From NCBI GenBank assembly GCA_937983035.1, contig CALKAN010000188.1, positions 1 through 6,902 on the forward strand: 6,902 nucleotides of DNA. The letters are read 5' to 3'. The notes under the pieces are model-generated. The model was not told the DNA's origin. It did no database searches and worked only from the letters and a program-made list of their open reading frames with translations. This document shows, piece after piece, positions 1 to 6,275 of the stretch (position 1 is the stretch's first letter; the number at the start of each line of letters is the position of its first letter). The DNA is from an uncultured Paenibacillaceae bacterium (lineage in GTDB: Bacteria > Bacillota > Bacilli > Paenibacillales > CALAME01). Made by a program: the position numbers and the translations under genes.

Positions 1-584
1 AGTGCAAATACGATTAAATCGCCCGTCTTGTGCCGATGCATTTTTTCCAGCGCTTCCAGCGTCAGCTCGCTCTCCGTTGCTTCCATGTCCAGCGCTTGTC
101 CGCCGACCATGCCGGACGGTCCAGCTAGGCGCGACAATTCTGAAATCATTTCCAATATGTCCTCAGCCGGCAAATCAACGGTCTTTGCCGACGAAGCCAA
201 TATGTAAAATGAATGCGTCAACAACCCGTCCCCAGCCAGGATCGCCATCGCTTCGCCGAACACCCGGTGATTCGTCGGCTTGCCCCTGCGGTAATCATCA
301 TTGTCCATCGCGGGCAAATCATCGTGAATGAGCGAGTACGTATGAATCAATTCTACGGCGCAAGCTGCCGGAAGCGCCTGATCCATATTCCCGCCCATGG
401 CATCCACCGCAGCCAGCAGCAGCAATGGCCGCATCCTCTTGCCGCCGGCCGTCAATGAATAATTCATCGACTGGAGAAGTACTTCGGGAATCGGCCAATG
501 AGCCGGAAAGCTTTTTTCAATTTCTTTGTCTACTTTGCCGCAATATTCGTGTATAAAAGCAGTCAACGATTGCATATGATTCAT
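1..584 (-). CDS. ispA: Farnesyl diphosphate synthase (geranyltranstransferase), partial: N-terminal 194 codons, C-terminus beyond the left edge
   Basis: A class I trans-prenyltransferase that condenses isopentenyl diphosphate with dimethylallyl or geranyl diphosphate to give C15 farnesyl diphosphate in the cytosol. This feeds undecaprenyl phosphate, quinone and other isoprenoid synthesis. My translation starts MNHMQSLTAF. It shows GGKRMRP at residues 47-53 (diphosphate binding), the first Asp-rich motif DDLPAMD at 88-94 followed by RRGKPTNH, MVGGQALDM at 159-167, and HRHKTGDL at 183-190. The family is usually about 290-300 residues, so roughly 100 residues are missing at the window edge, including the second Asp-rich motif. 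Nothing suggests a real truncation. The ATG overlaps the xseB stop as ATGA, which favours coupled translation. An in-frame ATG three codons later (575) lies about 8 bases after AGGA and could be the true start. Which chain length is made cannot be proven from this fragment. Confidence 0.93.
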   Translation of the reverse strand, partial: MNHMQSLTAFIHEYCGKVDKEIEKSFPAHWPIPEVLLQSMNYSLTAGGKRMRPLLLLAAVDAMGGNMDQALPAACAVELIHTYSLIHDDLPAMDNDDYRRGKPTNHRVFGEAMAILAGDGLLTHSFYILASSAKTVDLPAEDILEMISELSRLAGPSGMVGGQALDMEATESELTLEALEKMHRHKTGDLIVFA

Positions 585-829
585 CCTGTTCCATCTTTAT
601 CCAATTCGGACGAATGAAACTCTTGTTTCCTCAGTCCCTGTTCGGTTTCCATCAACATTTCAATTTTTTTCTCCACATGCTCTAACTTTTTCGTGCAAAA
701 ATTAGAAAGATGCATCCCTTCCTGAAACAATTCGATCGCCTGCTCCAGCGGGACATCGCCGCTTTCCAGCTTGCCTACAATTGTTTCCAGCTGCGCCAAC
801 GCTTCCTCAAAACTCATTTCTTTCTCCAT
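581..829 (-). CDS. xseB: Exodeoxyribonuclease VII small subunit
   Basis: Small accessory subunit of exonuclease VII, which degrades single-stranded DNA from both ends into oligonucleotides in DNA repair. The protein has 82 residues, normal for the family. It shows the family's helical hairpin pattern: SFEEALAQLETIVGKLESGD (6-25), PLEQAIELFQEG (27-38), then the C-x3-L and KKIE region (45-57), with an acidic, variable tail. It overlaps the end of xseA by 23 bp in another frame. The start ATG is preceded by a very purine-rich GGAGGAGGAG, a strong Shine-Dalgarno embedded in the last codons of xseA, which encode EEE. A second in-frame ATG at residue 5 is less well placed. The stop overlaps the ispA start. 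Confidence 0.95.
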   Translation of the reverse strand: MEKEMSFEEALAQLETIVGKLESGDVPLEQAIELFQEGMHLSNFCTKKLEHVEKKIEMLMETEQGLRKQEFHSSELDKDGTG

Positions 830-2180
830 CGTGCTCCTCCTCCATAGACCAGACTTGGCAGTCTAATTTCCCATCTGTTAAACGAACTTTTATCGGATCC
901 CCAGGCTGCAGTTGTTTGATCGATTTAATGATCGCTTTTTCTTTCTCATCATAAACGAGACTGTAACCGCGCTGCATGACTTTAAGAGGACTGAGCGCAT
1001 CAAGCTGCCTGATGTTGGATTGCAGCCGTGTTTGCCATTTCATCAAATTGTGATTTGCGCTCGTGTGCAGCTGACGGCGAAGACTGCTCACTTTTTCATG
1101 CATGTGCTTAATTCGGCCGCCTGGATGATGCGATATGATCGCTTGTTCCAATTTCATCACTTTTTGATAAGAAAATTGCAGATGCTGCTTCATGCGAAAA
1201 AGAAGCTGTTCTTGCAATCGGTCTAATTTTTGCGCAGGCTGCGCCAAATGCTTGAGCGGATCTGCAAGCACCGAACTTTTTTTCAATTGCTGCAATTTCT
1301 CTTTTTTCATCTGATATTGCGTCATCAGGCCGCGGTGCAGACGCTGCCTCATTTCCAAAAGCCGCTGTCGCAATTCCATGTGATGCGGCACGGCCAGTTC
1401 TGCTGCCGCAGTCGGCGTCGCCGCCCTTACATCAGCAACAAAATCAGCGATCGTCACGTCTGTCTCATGACCTACGGCGGAAATGACGGGAATGTTCGAA
1501 TGGAAGATGCTGCGCGCGACCGACTCCTCGTTAAATGCCCACAATTCTTCCAAAGAACCGCCGCCTCGGCCGACGATCAGCACATCTGCTTCCCCAAGCT
1601 CATTCATAAGCTCGATCGCTCGGCAAATTGAGGGGGCTGCATTTTTCCCCTGCACCACCGCTGGATACAGCAATATAGACACAGACGGAAGCCTGCGCTG
1701 CAATGTCGTAATAATATCCCTGACCGCAGCGCCCGTTGGAGAAGTAATCACGCCCACCGTCCTTGGAAATGCGGGAATCTGCCGCTTGTGAGCCGGCGAA
1801 AACAGCCCTTCATTTTCCAACTTGTTTTTCAGTTGCTCATACGCCATATATAAGCTGCCGATGCCGTCCGGCTGCATGTCTTTGACATAAAATTGATACT
1901 GCCCGTCCCGCTCATAGACAGACACATCGCCAAGCGCTAAAACCATCGCGCCGTCTTTAGGCATAAATGCCAGCCTTCGGTTGAAAGAAGAAAACATGAC
2001 GCACCGGATTCGGCTTTGCTGGTCTTTCAGCGTAAAATACATATGTCCGCTGGAATGATGTTTGAAATTGGAGATTTCCCCGCGCACCCATACTTGCTGA
2101 AGCGCTGGATCTTGTTCCAGCTTTTGCTTGACTGCCCTCGTCAACTCTGCGATCGTCAGCACTGCATCTGGTTTGCGCAT
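807..2180 (-). CDS. xseA: Exodeoxyribonuclease VII large (catalytic) subunit
   Basis: Catalytic subunit of exonuclease VII, acting with XseB on single-stranded DNA in repair. The protein has 457 residues, full length for the family. Residues about 5-103 form the N-terminal OB-fold (VWVRGEISNFKHHSSGHMYF at 30-49). The catalytic domain follows: GVITSPTGAAVRDI (143-156), GRGGGSLEELWAFN (203-216) and SAVGHETDVTIAD (233-245). Asp155, Arg204, His237 and Asp240 appear to correspond to the residues reported as essential in E. coli XseA. Residues about 260-400 are rich in K, Q and L and probably form the long coiled coil that binds XseB. MQRGYSLVYD near 413-422 is a typical C-terminal motif. The ATG lies 11 bp after the folD stop, with only a weak Shine-Dalgarno in that gap (GGTTAGGTTGA), so translation may depend on coupling to folD. 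Antisense reading frames inside this gene look spurious. Confidence 0.97.
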   Translation of the reverse strand: MRKPDAVLTIAELTRAVKQKLEQDPALQQVWVRGEISNFKHHSSGHMYFTLKDQQSRIRCVMFSSFNRRLAFMPKDGAMVLALGDVSVYERDGQYQFYVKDMQPDGIGSLYMAYEQLKNKLENEGLFSPAHKRQIPAFPRTVGVITSPTGAAVRDIITTLQRRLPSVSILLYPAVVQGKNAAPSICRAIELMNELGEADVLIVGRGGGSLEELWAFNEESVARSIFHSNIPVISAVGHETDVTIADFVADVRAATPTAAAELAVPHHMELRQRLLEMRQRLHRGLMTQYQMKKEKLQQLKKSSVLADPLKHLAQPAQKLDRLQEQLLFRMKQHLQFSYQKVMKLEQAIISHHPGGRIKHMHEKVSSLRRQLHTSANHNLMKWQTRLQSNIRQLDALSPLKVMQRGYSLVYDEKEKAIIKSIKQLQPGDPIKVRLTDGKLDCQVWSMEEEHDGERNEF

Positions 2181-2191
2181 GGATGATCAAC

Positions 2192-3055
2192 CTAACCTTC
2201 CGCGCGGGCAGCGGCTTGAGCAGCTTTGACCGTATTGCGCATGAGCATCGTAATCGTCATCGGGCCGACTCCGCCGGGCACGGGGGTAATGTAACCGGCA
2301 ATTTCCTTCACCGATTCGAAGTCCACGTCGCCGGCCAATTTGCCGTCCGGCATTCGATTAATGCCTACATCGATGACGACCGAGCCAGGCTTGACGAATT
2401 GTTTCGTAATCATGTTCGGCCTGCCGACAGCCGCAATTAAAATATCCGCTTCCCTGGTCACTTCTGCCAAGTTCGGCGTGCGGGAATGACAAATGGTCAC
2501 TGTCGCATGTTCGTGCAGCAAAAGCATGGAAATCGGTTTGCCGACGATGTTGCTGCGACCGACAACAACCGCTCTTTTTCCAGCGATTTCGATGCCTGAG
2601 CGCTTTAACATTTCTATGATTCCAGCAGGCGTGCAGGCCGTGAGCGCTTCTTCGCCGATCATCAGTTTCCCGACATTGACCGGATGGAAGCCGTCCACGT
2701 CTTTGGCCGGGTCAATCGCATGAATGACTTTCTGTTCTGAAATATGATCCGGCAGCGGCATCTGCACTAAAATGCCGTGAATCCGATTGTTTTCGTTCAA
2801 TCGCTGCACTAACGCGAGCAGTTCGTTTTCCGTTGCAGAAGCAGGCAGACGATGCACTTCAGAATACATTCCAAGCGCTTTGCACGCTTTCTCTTTATTG
2901 TTCACATACACTTGCGAAGCGGGATCATCGCCGACTAACACGACGGCCAAACCAGGCAAAACATCGTCTTTGCTCATTGAACTGACTTGATCTTTCAGCT
3001 CCGCTCTAATTTGACTTGACAGCTCTTTGCCGCTGATGATTTGTGCTGACATCAC
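2192..3055 (-). CDS. folD: Bifunctional methylenetetrahydrofolate dehydrogenase (NADP+) / methenyltetrahydrofolate cyclohydrolase
   Basis: A cytosolic enzyme that interconverts 5,10-methylene-THF, methenyl-THF and 10-formyl-THF, supplying one-carbon units for purine synthesis and initiator tRNA formylation. The 287 residues match the family length. The active-site motif YVNNK is at 50-54. Gln98 (in VQMPLP) and Asp121 (in KDVDGFHP) complete the Lys/Gln/Asp set known from E. coli FolD. The NADP-binding GRSNIVGKP is at 166-174 and the signature PVPGGVGPMT at 258-267. The start is uncertain by one codon. A GTG at 3055 is 7 bases after AGAGGAGG, while the adjacent in-frame ATG at 3052 (MSAQIISGK) is 10 bases away. 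A closer ATG at 3059 is out of frame and opens only a very short frame. The Shine-Dalgarno directly follows and overlaps the nusB stop. Confidence 0.97.
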   Translation of the reverse strand: MMSAQIISGKELSSQIRAELKDQVSSMSKDDVLPGLAVVLVGDDPASQVYVNNKEKACKALGMYSEVHRLPASATENELLALVQRLNENNRIHGILVQMPLPDHISEQKVIHAIDPAKDVDGFHPVNVGKLMIGEEALTACTPAGIIEMLKRSGIEIAGKRAVVVGRSNIVGKPISMLLLHEHATVTICHSRTPNLAEVTREADILIAAVGRPNMITKQFVKPGSVVIDVGINRMPDGKLAGDVDFESVKEIAGYITPVPGGVGPMTITMLMRNTVKAAQAAARAEG

Positions 3056-3062
3056 ACATGAA

Positions 3063-3070
3063 CCTCCTCT
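3063..3070 (-). promoter_or_regulatory. folD ribosome binding site overlapping the nusB stop codon
   Basis: On the minus strand the nusB TAG stop runs straight into AGAGGAGG, a near-perfect Shine-Dalgarno. Its spacing is 7 bases to the GTG at 3055 and 10 bases to the ATG at 3052. A ribosome terminating on nusB would sit on this site, which suggests translational coupling of folD to nusB. Confidence 0.75.
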
Positions 3071-3515
3071 AAAGCTTTGCTTGAATTTTCTCTTGCTCCC
3101 GCAGCATTTTTCCGAGAACTCCGTTTACAAATTTGCCGGACTCCTCCGTGCCGAAATATTTCGCAATTTCGATCGCTTCGTTAATCACGACTTTTGGCGG
3201 GGTTTCTTGATCATAAAACATCTCATACACTGCCATGCGCAAAATTTGCAAATCGACTTTGGACAGACGGTCGGTTTTCCAGCCGGTCAAATATTCAGAC
3301 AACAGATGATCGATCGCTTCCTTTCCAGCCCATGTCTGCTCCACCAGGCGGTGGATGAACGCCAGGGCCGAATCATCCGGCTGTGCTTTTTTCTTCCCTT
3401 CCTCGTCTTCCAAATCTTCAATGACGGTGCGTACAGCCTCTTGAGCAGACACATCGTTCATATCCATTAAGAACAAACTTTGCACCGCTGTTTGTCTGGC
3501 TTCTCTCCTTTTCAA
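3069..3515 (-). CDS. nusB: Transcription antitermination protein NusB
   Basis: An all-helical RNA-binding protein that pairs with NusE (ribosomal protein S10) on boxA RNA to prevent premature termination of rRNA operons. The protein has 148 residues, slightly longer than usual because of an acidic then lysine-rich insert (EDLEDEEGKKKAQPDD, 33-48) after the second helix. The N-terminal MKRREARQTAVQSLF and the C-terminal signature at 108-137 (starting KVVINEAIEIAKYFG and ending NGVLGKM) are diagnostic. WKTDRLSKVDLQILRMAVYE (79-98) is the central conserved stretch. The start is TTG: it gives the family's standard MKRR N-terminus and lies 10 bases after AGAGGGGG. I see no ATG alternative at this end. 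The gene is 21 bp downstream of the DUF2273 gene and probably cotranscribed with it. Confidence 0.96.
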   Translation of the reverse strand: MKRREARQTAVQSLFLMDMNDVSAQEAVRTVIEDLEDEEGKKKAQPDDSALAFIHRLVEQTWAGKEAIDHLLSEYLTGWKTDRLSKVDLQILRMAVYEMFYDQETPPKVVINEAIEIAKYFGTEESGKFVNGVLGKMLREQEKIQAKL

Positions 3516-3536
3516 CCAAAACTGACCCCCTCTCTG

Positions 3537-3761
3537 CTAAAACCTTCTTCTGCGATTTTCCAACCAGTCCAGCCATTTAGCGGCTGCATTAGATCCTGCA
3601 GGATCCATGAGATGCCCAATAAAGGAACAAAAAGCAACGATCATGGCAAATACAAACATTTTCCAAAATCCAACAATTAAATAGAGCAATCCCAAAAATA
3701 ATCCTGCCGCTATGCCAATGATGATTCCGGGTCTAGTTTGCAGCAAATCTTTCCACCGCAT
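3537..3761 (-). CDS. DUF2273 family small membrane protein of the Asp23/AmaP cluster
   Basis: A 74-residue protein that I assign to DUF2273 from its size, two-helix topology and place between amaP and nusB. Residues about 12-31 (IIIGIAAGLFLGLLYLIVG region) and 33-51 (FWKMFVFAMIVAFCSFIG) are hydrophobic and should form a membrane hairpin. The short N-terminus (MRWKDLLQTRPG) and the tail (WLDWLENRRRRF) are charged, with four arginines at the C-terminus that favour a cytoplasmic tail. The biochemical function of the family is unknown. It typically accompanies AmaP and Asp23 proteins in Gram-positive bacteria and may help assemble that membrane complex, which is inference. The ATG lies 12 bp after the amaP stop, with GGGGGAG as Shine-Dalgarno. 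Confidence 0.82.
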   Translation of the reverse strand: MRWKDLLQTRPGIIIGIAAGLFLGLLYLIVGFWKMFVFAMIVAFCSFIGHLMDPAGSNAAAKWLDWLENRRRRF

Positions 3762-3773
3762 ACGCTGCTCCCC

Positions 3774-4328
3774 CTATTCAACCCTGCCGCGCAGTGCAGG
3801 TTCATGAACAAGATTAGCGACAAACACGGAAACAGAGGCGACGGGTATGCCCGTAATGTCTTCGATGTACTCTTTCACCGCTTGCTGCACTTCTTCCGTA
3901 ATTGCCGTAATGGAACGTTCACCGTCTACAAAAATCCTTACGATAATTTCCAGCCCGGCTGAGCTGAGCTGCACCTTCACTTTAAATTCCTGCGCTCCTT
4001 TTACTCTGGATGCCGATTTCAAAGCTAAATTGCGCAAAGTTTCCAATGAAATTCGAATATCGCCGATGTCTGTGCGCTGATCTACGGAAGGCGGGCGGTT
4101 CGCATCGCTTTTAACAGAAAGGAAAATAAAACGAATGGAAAGCAGAATCATGACCGCAAGCACGATAATCGTCGTAATGAACATCCATGAAGTTTCCCGC
4201 GCTTGCTCGAGCCAAAGCCCCGGATCGAAGGGGAGAAGTCCAAACATCAATAAAAGCATGAAGATGGAAAAAGCGCCAATGACCAAACTAAAAATAAACA
4301 ATAACAAACGGTCCGTGATATAGTTCAA
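3774..4328 (-). CDS. amaP: Alkaline shock response membrane anchor protein AmaP
   Basis: A 184-residue membrane protein. Residues about 8-32 (LLLFIFSLVIGAFSIFMLLL and following) and 48-70 (WMFITTIIVLAVMILLSIRF and following) form two transmembrane helices. A cytosolic Asp23-like (DUF322) domain follows at about 85-175, with SLETLRNLALKSASRVKGAQ (94-113) and the VQQAVKEYIEDITGIPVASV segment (147-166). In Staphylococcus aureus, AmaP holds Asp23 at the membrane, and the same role for the adjacent YqhY-like protein is likely here. The only start giving a complete first helix is TTG at 4328, 9 bases after AAAGGAG. I found no in-frame ATG upstream of it. The 77-bp gap upstream holds two hairpins that may limit expression. 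The DUF2273 gene follows 12 bp downstream. Confidence 0.87.
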   Translation of the reverse strand: MNYITDRLLLFIFSLVIGAFSIFMLLLMFGLLPFDPGLWLEQARETSWMFITTIIVLAVMILLSIRFIFLSVKSDANRPPSVDQRTDIGDIRISLETLRNLALKSASRVKGAQEFKVKVQLSSAGLEIIVRIFVDGERSITAITEEVQQAVKEYIEDITGIPVASVSVFVANLVHEPALRGRVE

Positions 4329-4340
4329 AAGGCTTGTCTC

Positions 4341-4362
4341 CTTTCACGCATGAAGTGGAAAG
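4341..4362 (-). promoter_or_regulatory. Hairpin partly covering the amaP ribosome binding site
   Basis: In the minus-strand transcript CTTTCCAC (4362-4355) can pair with GTGAAAG (4347-4341). The stem has seven pairs with one bulged C and a 7-base loop. The 3' arm contains the first bases of the amaP Shine-Dalgarno AAAGGAG (4344-4338), so folding would partly hide it. The stem is short and rich in A-U, so stability and effect are uncertain. Confidence 0.35.
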
Positions 4363-4384
4363 CCCCCTTCAGCGTGGAAGGGGG
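4363..4384 (-). terminator. GC-rich hairpin between yqhY and amaP, possible attenuator or weak terminator
   Basis: CCCCCTTC and GAAGGGGG form a perfect 8-bp stem around a 6-base loop, starting about 20 bp after the yqhY stop. On the minus strand the stem is followed only by CTTTCC, not a real U-run. A partial terminator, or a barrier protecting the yqhY mRNA 3' end, is therefore more likely than full termination. The structure is equally stable on the plus strand, but no plus-strand gene is present. Confidence 0.45.
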
Positions 4385-4405
4385 AAGCTTGAATGCTGTA
4401 TCCGT

Positions 4406-4813
4406 TTATTTCACTCGCGAATTCTGTCCTTCGTCCTCTGTTTTCTCGATCCCTTTGAAATGTACATCATGAATATGTACGTTTACTTCCAACACAGATA
4501 AGCCTGTCATAGATTCGATGGCTTGCTTCACATTATGCTGGATGGCTCTGGACAGTTCTGGAATCGGATAGCCGTATTCCACGATGATGGAGACATCCAC
4601 CGCAGCTTGCTTCTCTCCAACCTCGACTTTTACTCCTTTGGACAAGTTCTTCCTGCCCAAAAGCTCGGCAATGCCGCCGGCGAACCCTCCGCTCATGCCG
4701 GCAACGCCTTCGATTTCAATCGTAGCGAGCCCTGCGATAATCTCTACCACTTCCGGGGCGATTTGGATTCGGCCCAGATCTGTCGTTTCATAGCCAGGGG
4801 CGATTGTCGCCAT
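4406..4813 (-). CDS. yqhY: Asp23/Gls24 family envelope stress response protein (YqhY-like)
   Basis: A small soluble protein of the Asp23 (DUF322) family, 135 residues from the chosen start. The core runs from about residue 10 to 115: LGRIQIAPEVVEIIAGLATI (13-32), the glycine-rich GVAGMSGGFAGGIAELLGRK (36-55), a VDVSIIVEYGYPIPELSRAI stretch (72-91) and MTGLSVLEVNVHIHDV near 101-116. The tail is polar and charged. The frame is open 15 codons further upstream, but ATG at 4813 is preferred. It has GGAGGTG five bases upstream, gives the family-typical N-terminus MATIAPGYETTDLGRI, and the upstream ATG lies at or before the predicted transcription start. The biochemical role is not established. In B. 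subtilis yqhY also follows accBC and has been linked genetically to acetyl-CoA carboxylase activity. With amaP downstream, membrane recruitment is likely. Confidence 0.92.
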   Translation of the reverse strand: MATIAPGYETTDLGRIQIAPEVVEIIAGLATIEIEGVAGMSGGFAGGIAELLGRKNLSKGVKVEVGEKQAAVDVSIIVEYGYPIPELSRAIQHNVKQAIESMTGLSVLEVNVHIHDVHFKGIEKTEDEGQNSRVK

Positions 4814-4843
4814 TGAAGCACCTCCATGTTCCTTTTCAATAAA

Positions 4844-4856
4844 GAACATTATGTTC
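4844..4856. promoter_or_regulatory. Perfect 13-bp palindrome at the predicted yqhY transcription start, possible operator
   Basis: GAACATTATGTTC is a perfect inverted repeat with 6-bp arms around one central base. Its left end on the minus strand coincides with the predicted +1 (about 4855) of the promoter at 4862-4890, a usual place for a repressor site. It resembles the Bacillus LexA box GAAC-N4-GTTC, but the half sites are 5 bases apart rather than 4, so I do not call it an SOS box. No binding protein can be named. Confidence 0.4.
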
Positions 4857-4861
4857 ATTTA

Positions 4862-4890
4862 AATATATCATTATAGATACCTATTGACAA
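4862..4890 (-). promoter_or_regulatory. Sigma-A type promoter for yqhY, amaP and downstream genes
   Basis: On the minus strand TTGTCA (4890-4885) is separated by exactly 17 bp from TATATT (4867-4862). Each hexamer has one mismatch to consensus. TGA directly precedes the -10, giving an extended -10. The element lies in the 79-bp gap after the accC stop and predicts a start near 4855, with a 5' leader of about 40 bases before the yqhY ATG. A TATAAT also occurs upstream in the spacer but has no matching -35. Confidence 0.7.
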
Positions 4891-4892
4891 AT

Positions 4893-6260
4893 TTATCCCT
4901 TTATGATTTCAGGATCCATCACATTGTTTTCTTCTAAAAATTTAATGTCAAAATCTCCTTGCAAAAATCGAGGATGTTCCAGCAGCCTCAAGTGGAAAGG
5001 AATCGTCGTATGAATCCCTTCAATGGCAAATTCATTGAGCGCCCTTTTCATCCGGCTGATCGCTTCGTCCCGGTCTTTCCCCCAAACGATCAGCTTTGCG
5101 ATCATCGAATCATAATGCGGAGGGATCGCATAACCGGTGTACGCAGAGCTGTCCACTCGAACGCCTGGACCGCCCGGAGGCAAATAAAAATCAATCCTGC
5201 CGGCGGACGGCATGAAGTTTTTCTCCGGATTTTCCGCGTTAATGCGGCATTCAATGGCATGGCCTTGAATCTTAATGTCTTCTTGCGTTAAAGAAAGCGG
5301 TTTGCCTTCCGCAATGCGGATCATCTCCTTAATGAGATCCACTTGCGTGACCATCTCGGTAACCGGATGCTCGACTTGAATGCGCGTATTCATTTCCATA
5401 AAATAGAAATCACCGTCAGGGCCGAGCAAAAATTCCAGCGTTCCCGCTCCTGCATATTCCACGGCTTTCGCCGCTCTAACGGCCGCCTCGCCCATCTTGG
5501 CGCGAATTTCTTCCGACAATCCCGGACACGGCGCTTCCTCAATCAACTTCTGTCTGCGCCTTTGAATAGAGCAGTCCCGCTCGCCCAAATGAATCGCATT
5601 GCCGTATTGATCGCCGAGTATTTGGATTTCTACATGCCGCATGCCGGTTAAATATTTTTCGATGTATACTCCTGCATTGCCGAAAGAAAGTTCAGCTTCC
5701 CGCTGCGCGGCTTCCATTTGACGGATCAGGCTTTCCTCGTCTTCCACAATGCGGATGCCTTTGCCCCCTCCGCCCGCAGTAGCCTTAATGATCAGCGGAT
5801 AGCCTGCTTCCCTGCCGATCGCAATCGCTTCATCGATATCCTCTACTAACCCGTCCGAACCGGGAATGACCGGAACGCCGGCTTCCTTCATCGTCTGCTT
5901 GGCAACGGCCTTATCCCCCATCCTGGCGATCGCTTTCGGCGACGGACCGATAAAACGAATATTGCAGCTTTCGCATATTTCAGCGAAGTCCGCATTTTCT
6001 GCCAGGAATCCGTAACCGGGATGAATCGCGTCAACGCCTGTCAATGTGGCTACGCTCATAATGTTAGTCAAATTCAAATAACTGTCTTTCGAGGCCGTTC
6101 CTCCGATGCAGTAAGCCTCATCAGCAAGCGTCACATGCAAAGAATCGCGGTCGGCTTCAGAATAAACAGCCACGGTTTCAATCCCTAATTCTTTGCATGC
6201 TCGAATAATTCGAACGGCTATTTCGCCGCGGTTAGCGATTAATATCTTTTGAAACTCCAT
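4893..6260 (-). CDS. accC: Acetyl-CoA carboxylase, biotin carboxylase subunit
   Basis: Catalyses the ATP- and bicarbonate-dependent carboxylation of biotin on AccB, the first half-reaction of acetyl-CoA carboxylase and the committed step of fatty acid synthesis. The protein is full length at 455 residues. The N-terminal biotin-carboxylase fold (KILIANRGEIAVRIIRACKE, 5-24; HPGYGFLAEN, 80-89) is followed by an ATP-grasp domain with Lys117, Lys159, the Gly-rich loop AGGGGKG (162-168), CSIQRRRQKLIEEAP (230-244, with Lys238), Glu276, and MEMNTRIQVEHPVTE (288-302, with Glu289, Asn291 and Arg293). The C-terminal domain contains GHAIECRINAENP. All expected catalytic residues are present. The ATG lies 15 bp after accB with GGGGGAG/GCAGG upstream, so the two are cotranscribed. 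Lengths and motifs favour AccC over the longer pyruvate or acyl-CoA carboxylases. Confidence 0.98.
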   Translation of the reverse strand: MEFQKILIANRGEIAVRIIRACKELGIETVAVYSEADRDSLHVTLADEAYCIGGTASKDSYLNLTNIMSVATLTGVDAIHPGYGFLAENADFAEICESCNIRFIGPSPKAIARMGDKAVAKQTMKEAGVPVIPGSDGLVEDIDEAIAIGREAGYPLIIKATAGGGGKGIRIVEDEESLIRQMEAAQREAELSFGNAGVYIEKYLTGMRHVEIQILGDQYGNAIHLGERDCSIQRRRQKLIEEAPCPGLSEEIRAKMGEAAVRAAKAVEYAGAGTLEFLLGPDGDFYFMEMNTRIQVEHPVTEMVTQVDLIKEMIRIAEGKPLSLTQEDIKIQGHAIECRINAENPEKNFMPSAGRIDFYLPPGGPGVRVDSSAYTGYAIPPHYDSMIAKLIVWGKDRDEAISRMKRALNEFAIEGIHTTIPFHLRLLEHPRFLQGDFDIKFLEENNVMDPEIIKG

Positions 6261-6275
6261 TGACCTGCTCCCCCA

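Noticed and set aside
912..1791. Long plus-strand open frames opposite xseA
   Set aside because: They overlap a clearly coding, motif-rich gene, have no ribosome sites or recognisable domains, and look like codon-bias shadows. The same holds for the plus-strand frames opposite accC, folD, nusB and ispA.
3592..3605. Perfect 14-bp palindrome GATCCTGCAGGATC inside the DUF2273 gene
   Set aside because: One such palindrome is expected by chance about every two to three windows of this size. It lies mid-gene and encodes ordinary residues (DPAGS), with no promoter or terminator context.
4844..4856. Reading the yqhY palindrome as a LexA/SOS box
   Set aside because: The half sites are separated by 5 bases instead of the required 4 and the flanking C/G are missing. 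There is no DNA-damage gene directly downstream of it.
4814..4858. 15-codon N-terminal extension of the Asp23-family gene starting at ATG 4858
   Set aside because: The upstream ATG lies at or before the predicted transcription start, has no Shine-Dalgarno, and adds residues not typical of the family. ATG 4813 has GGAGGTG at ideal distance.
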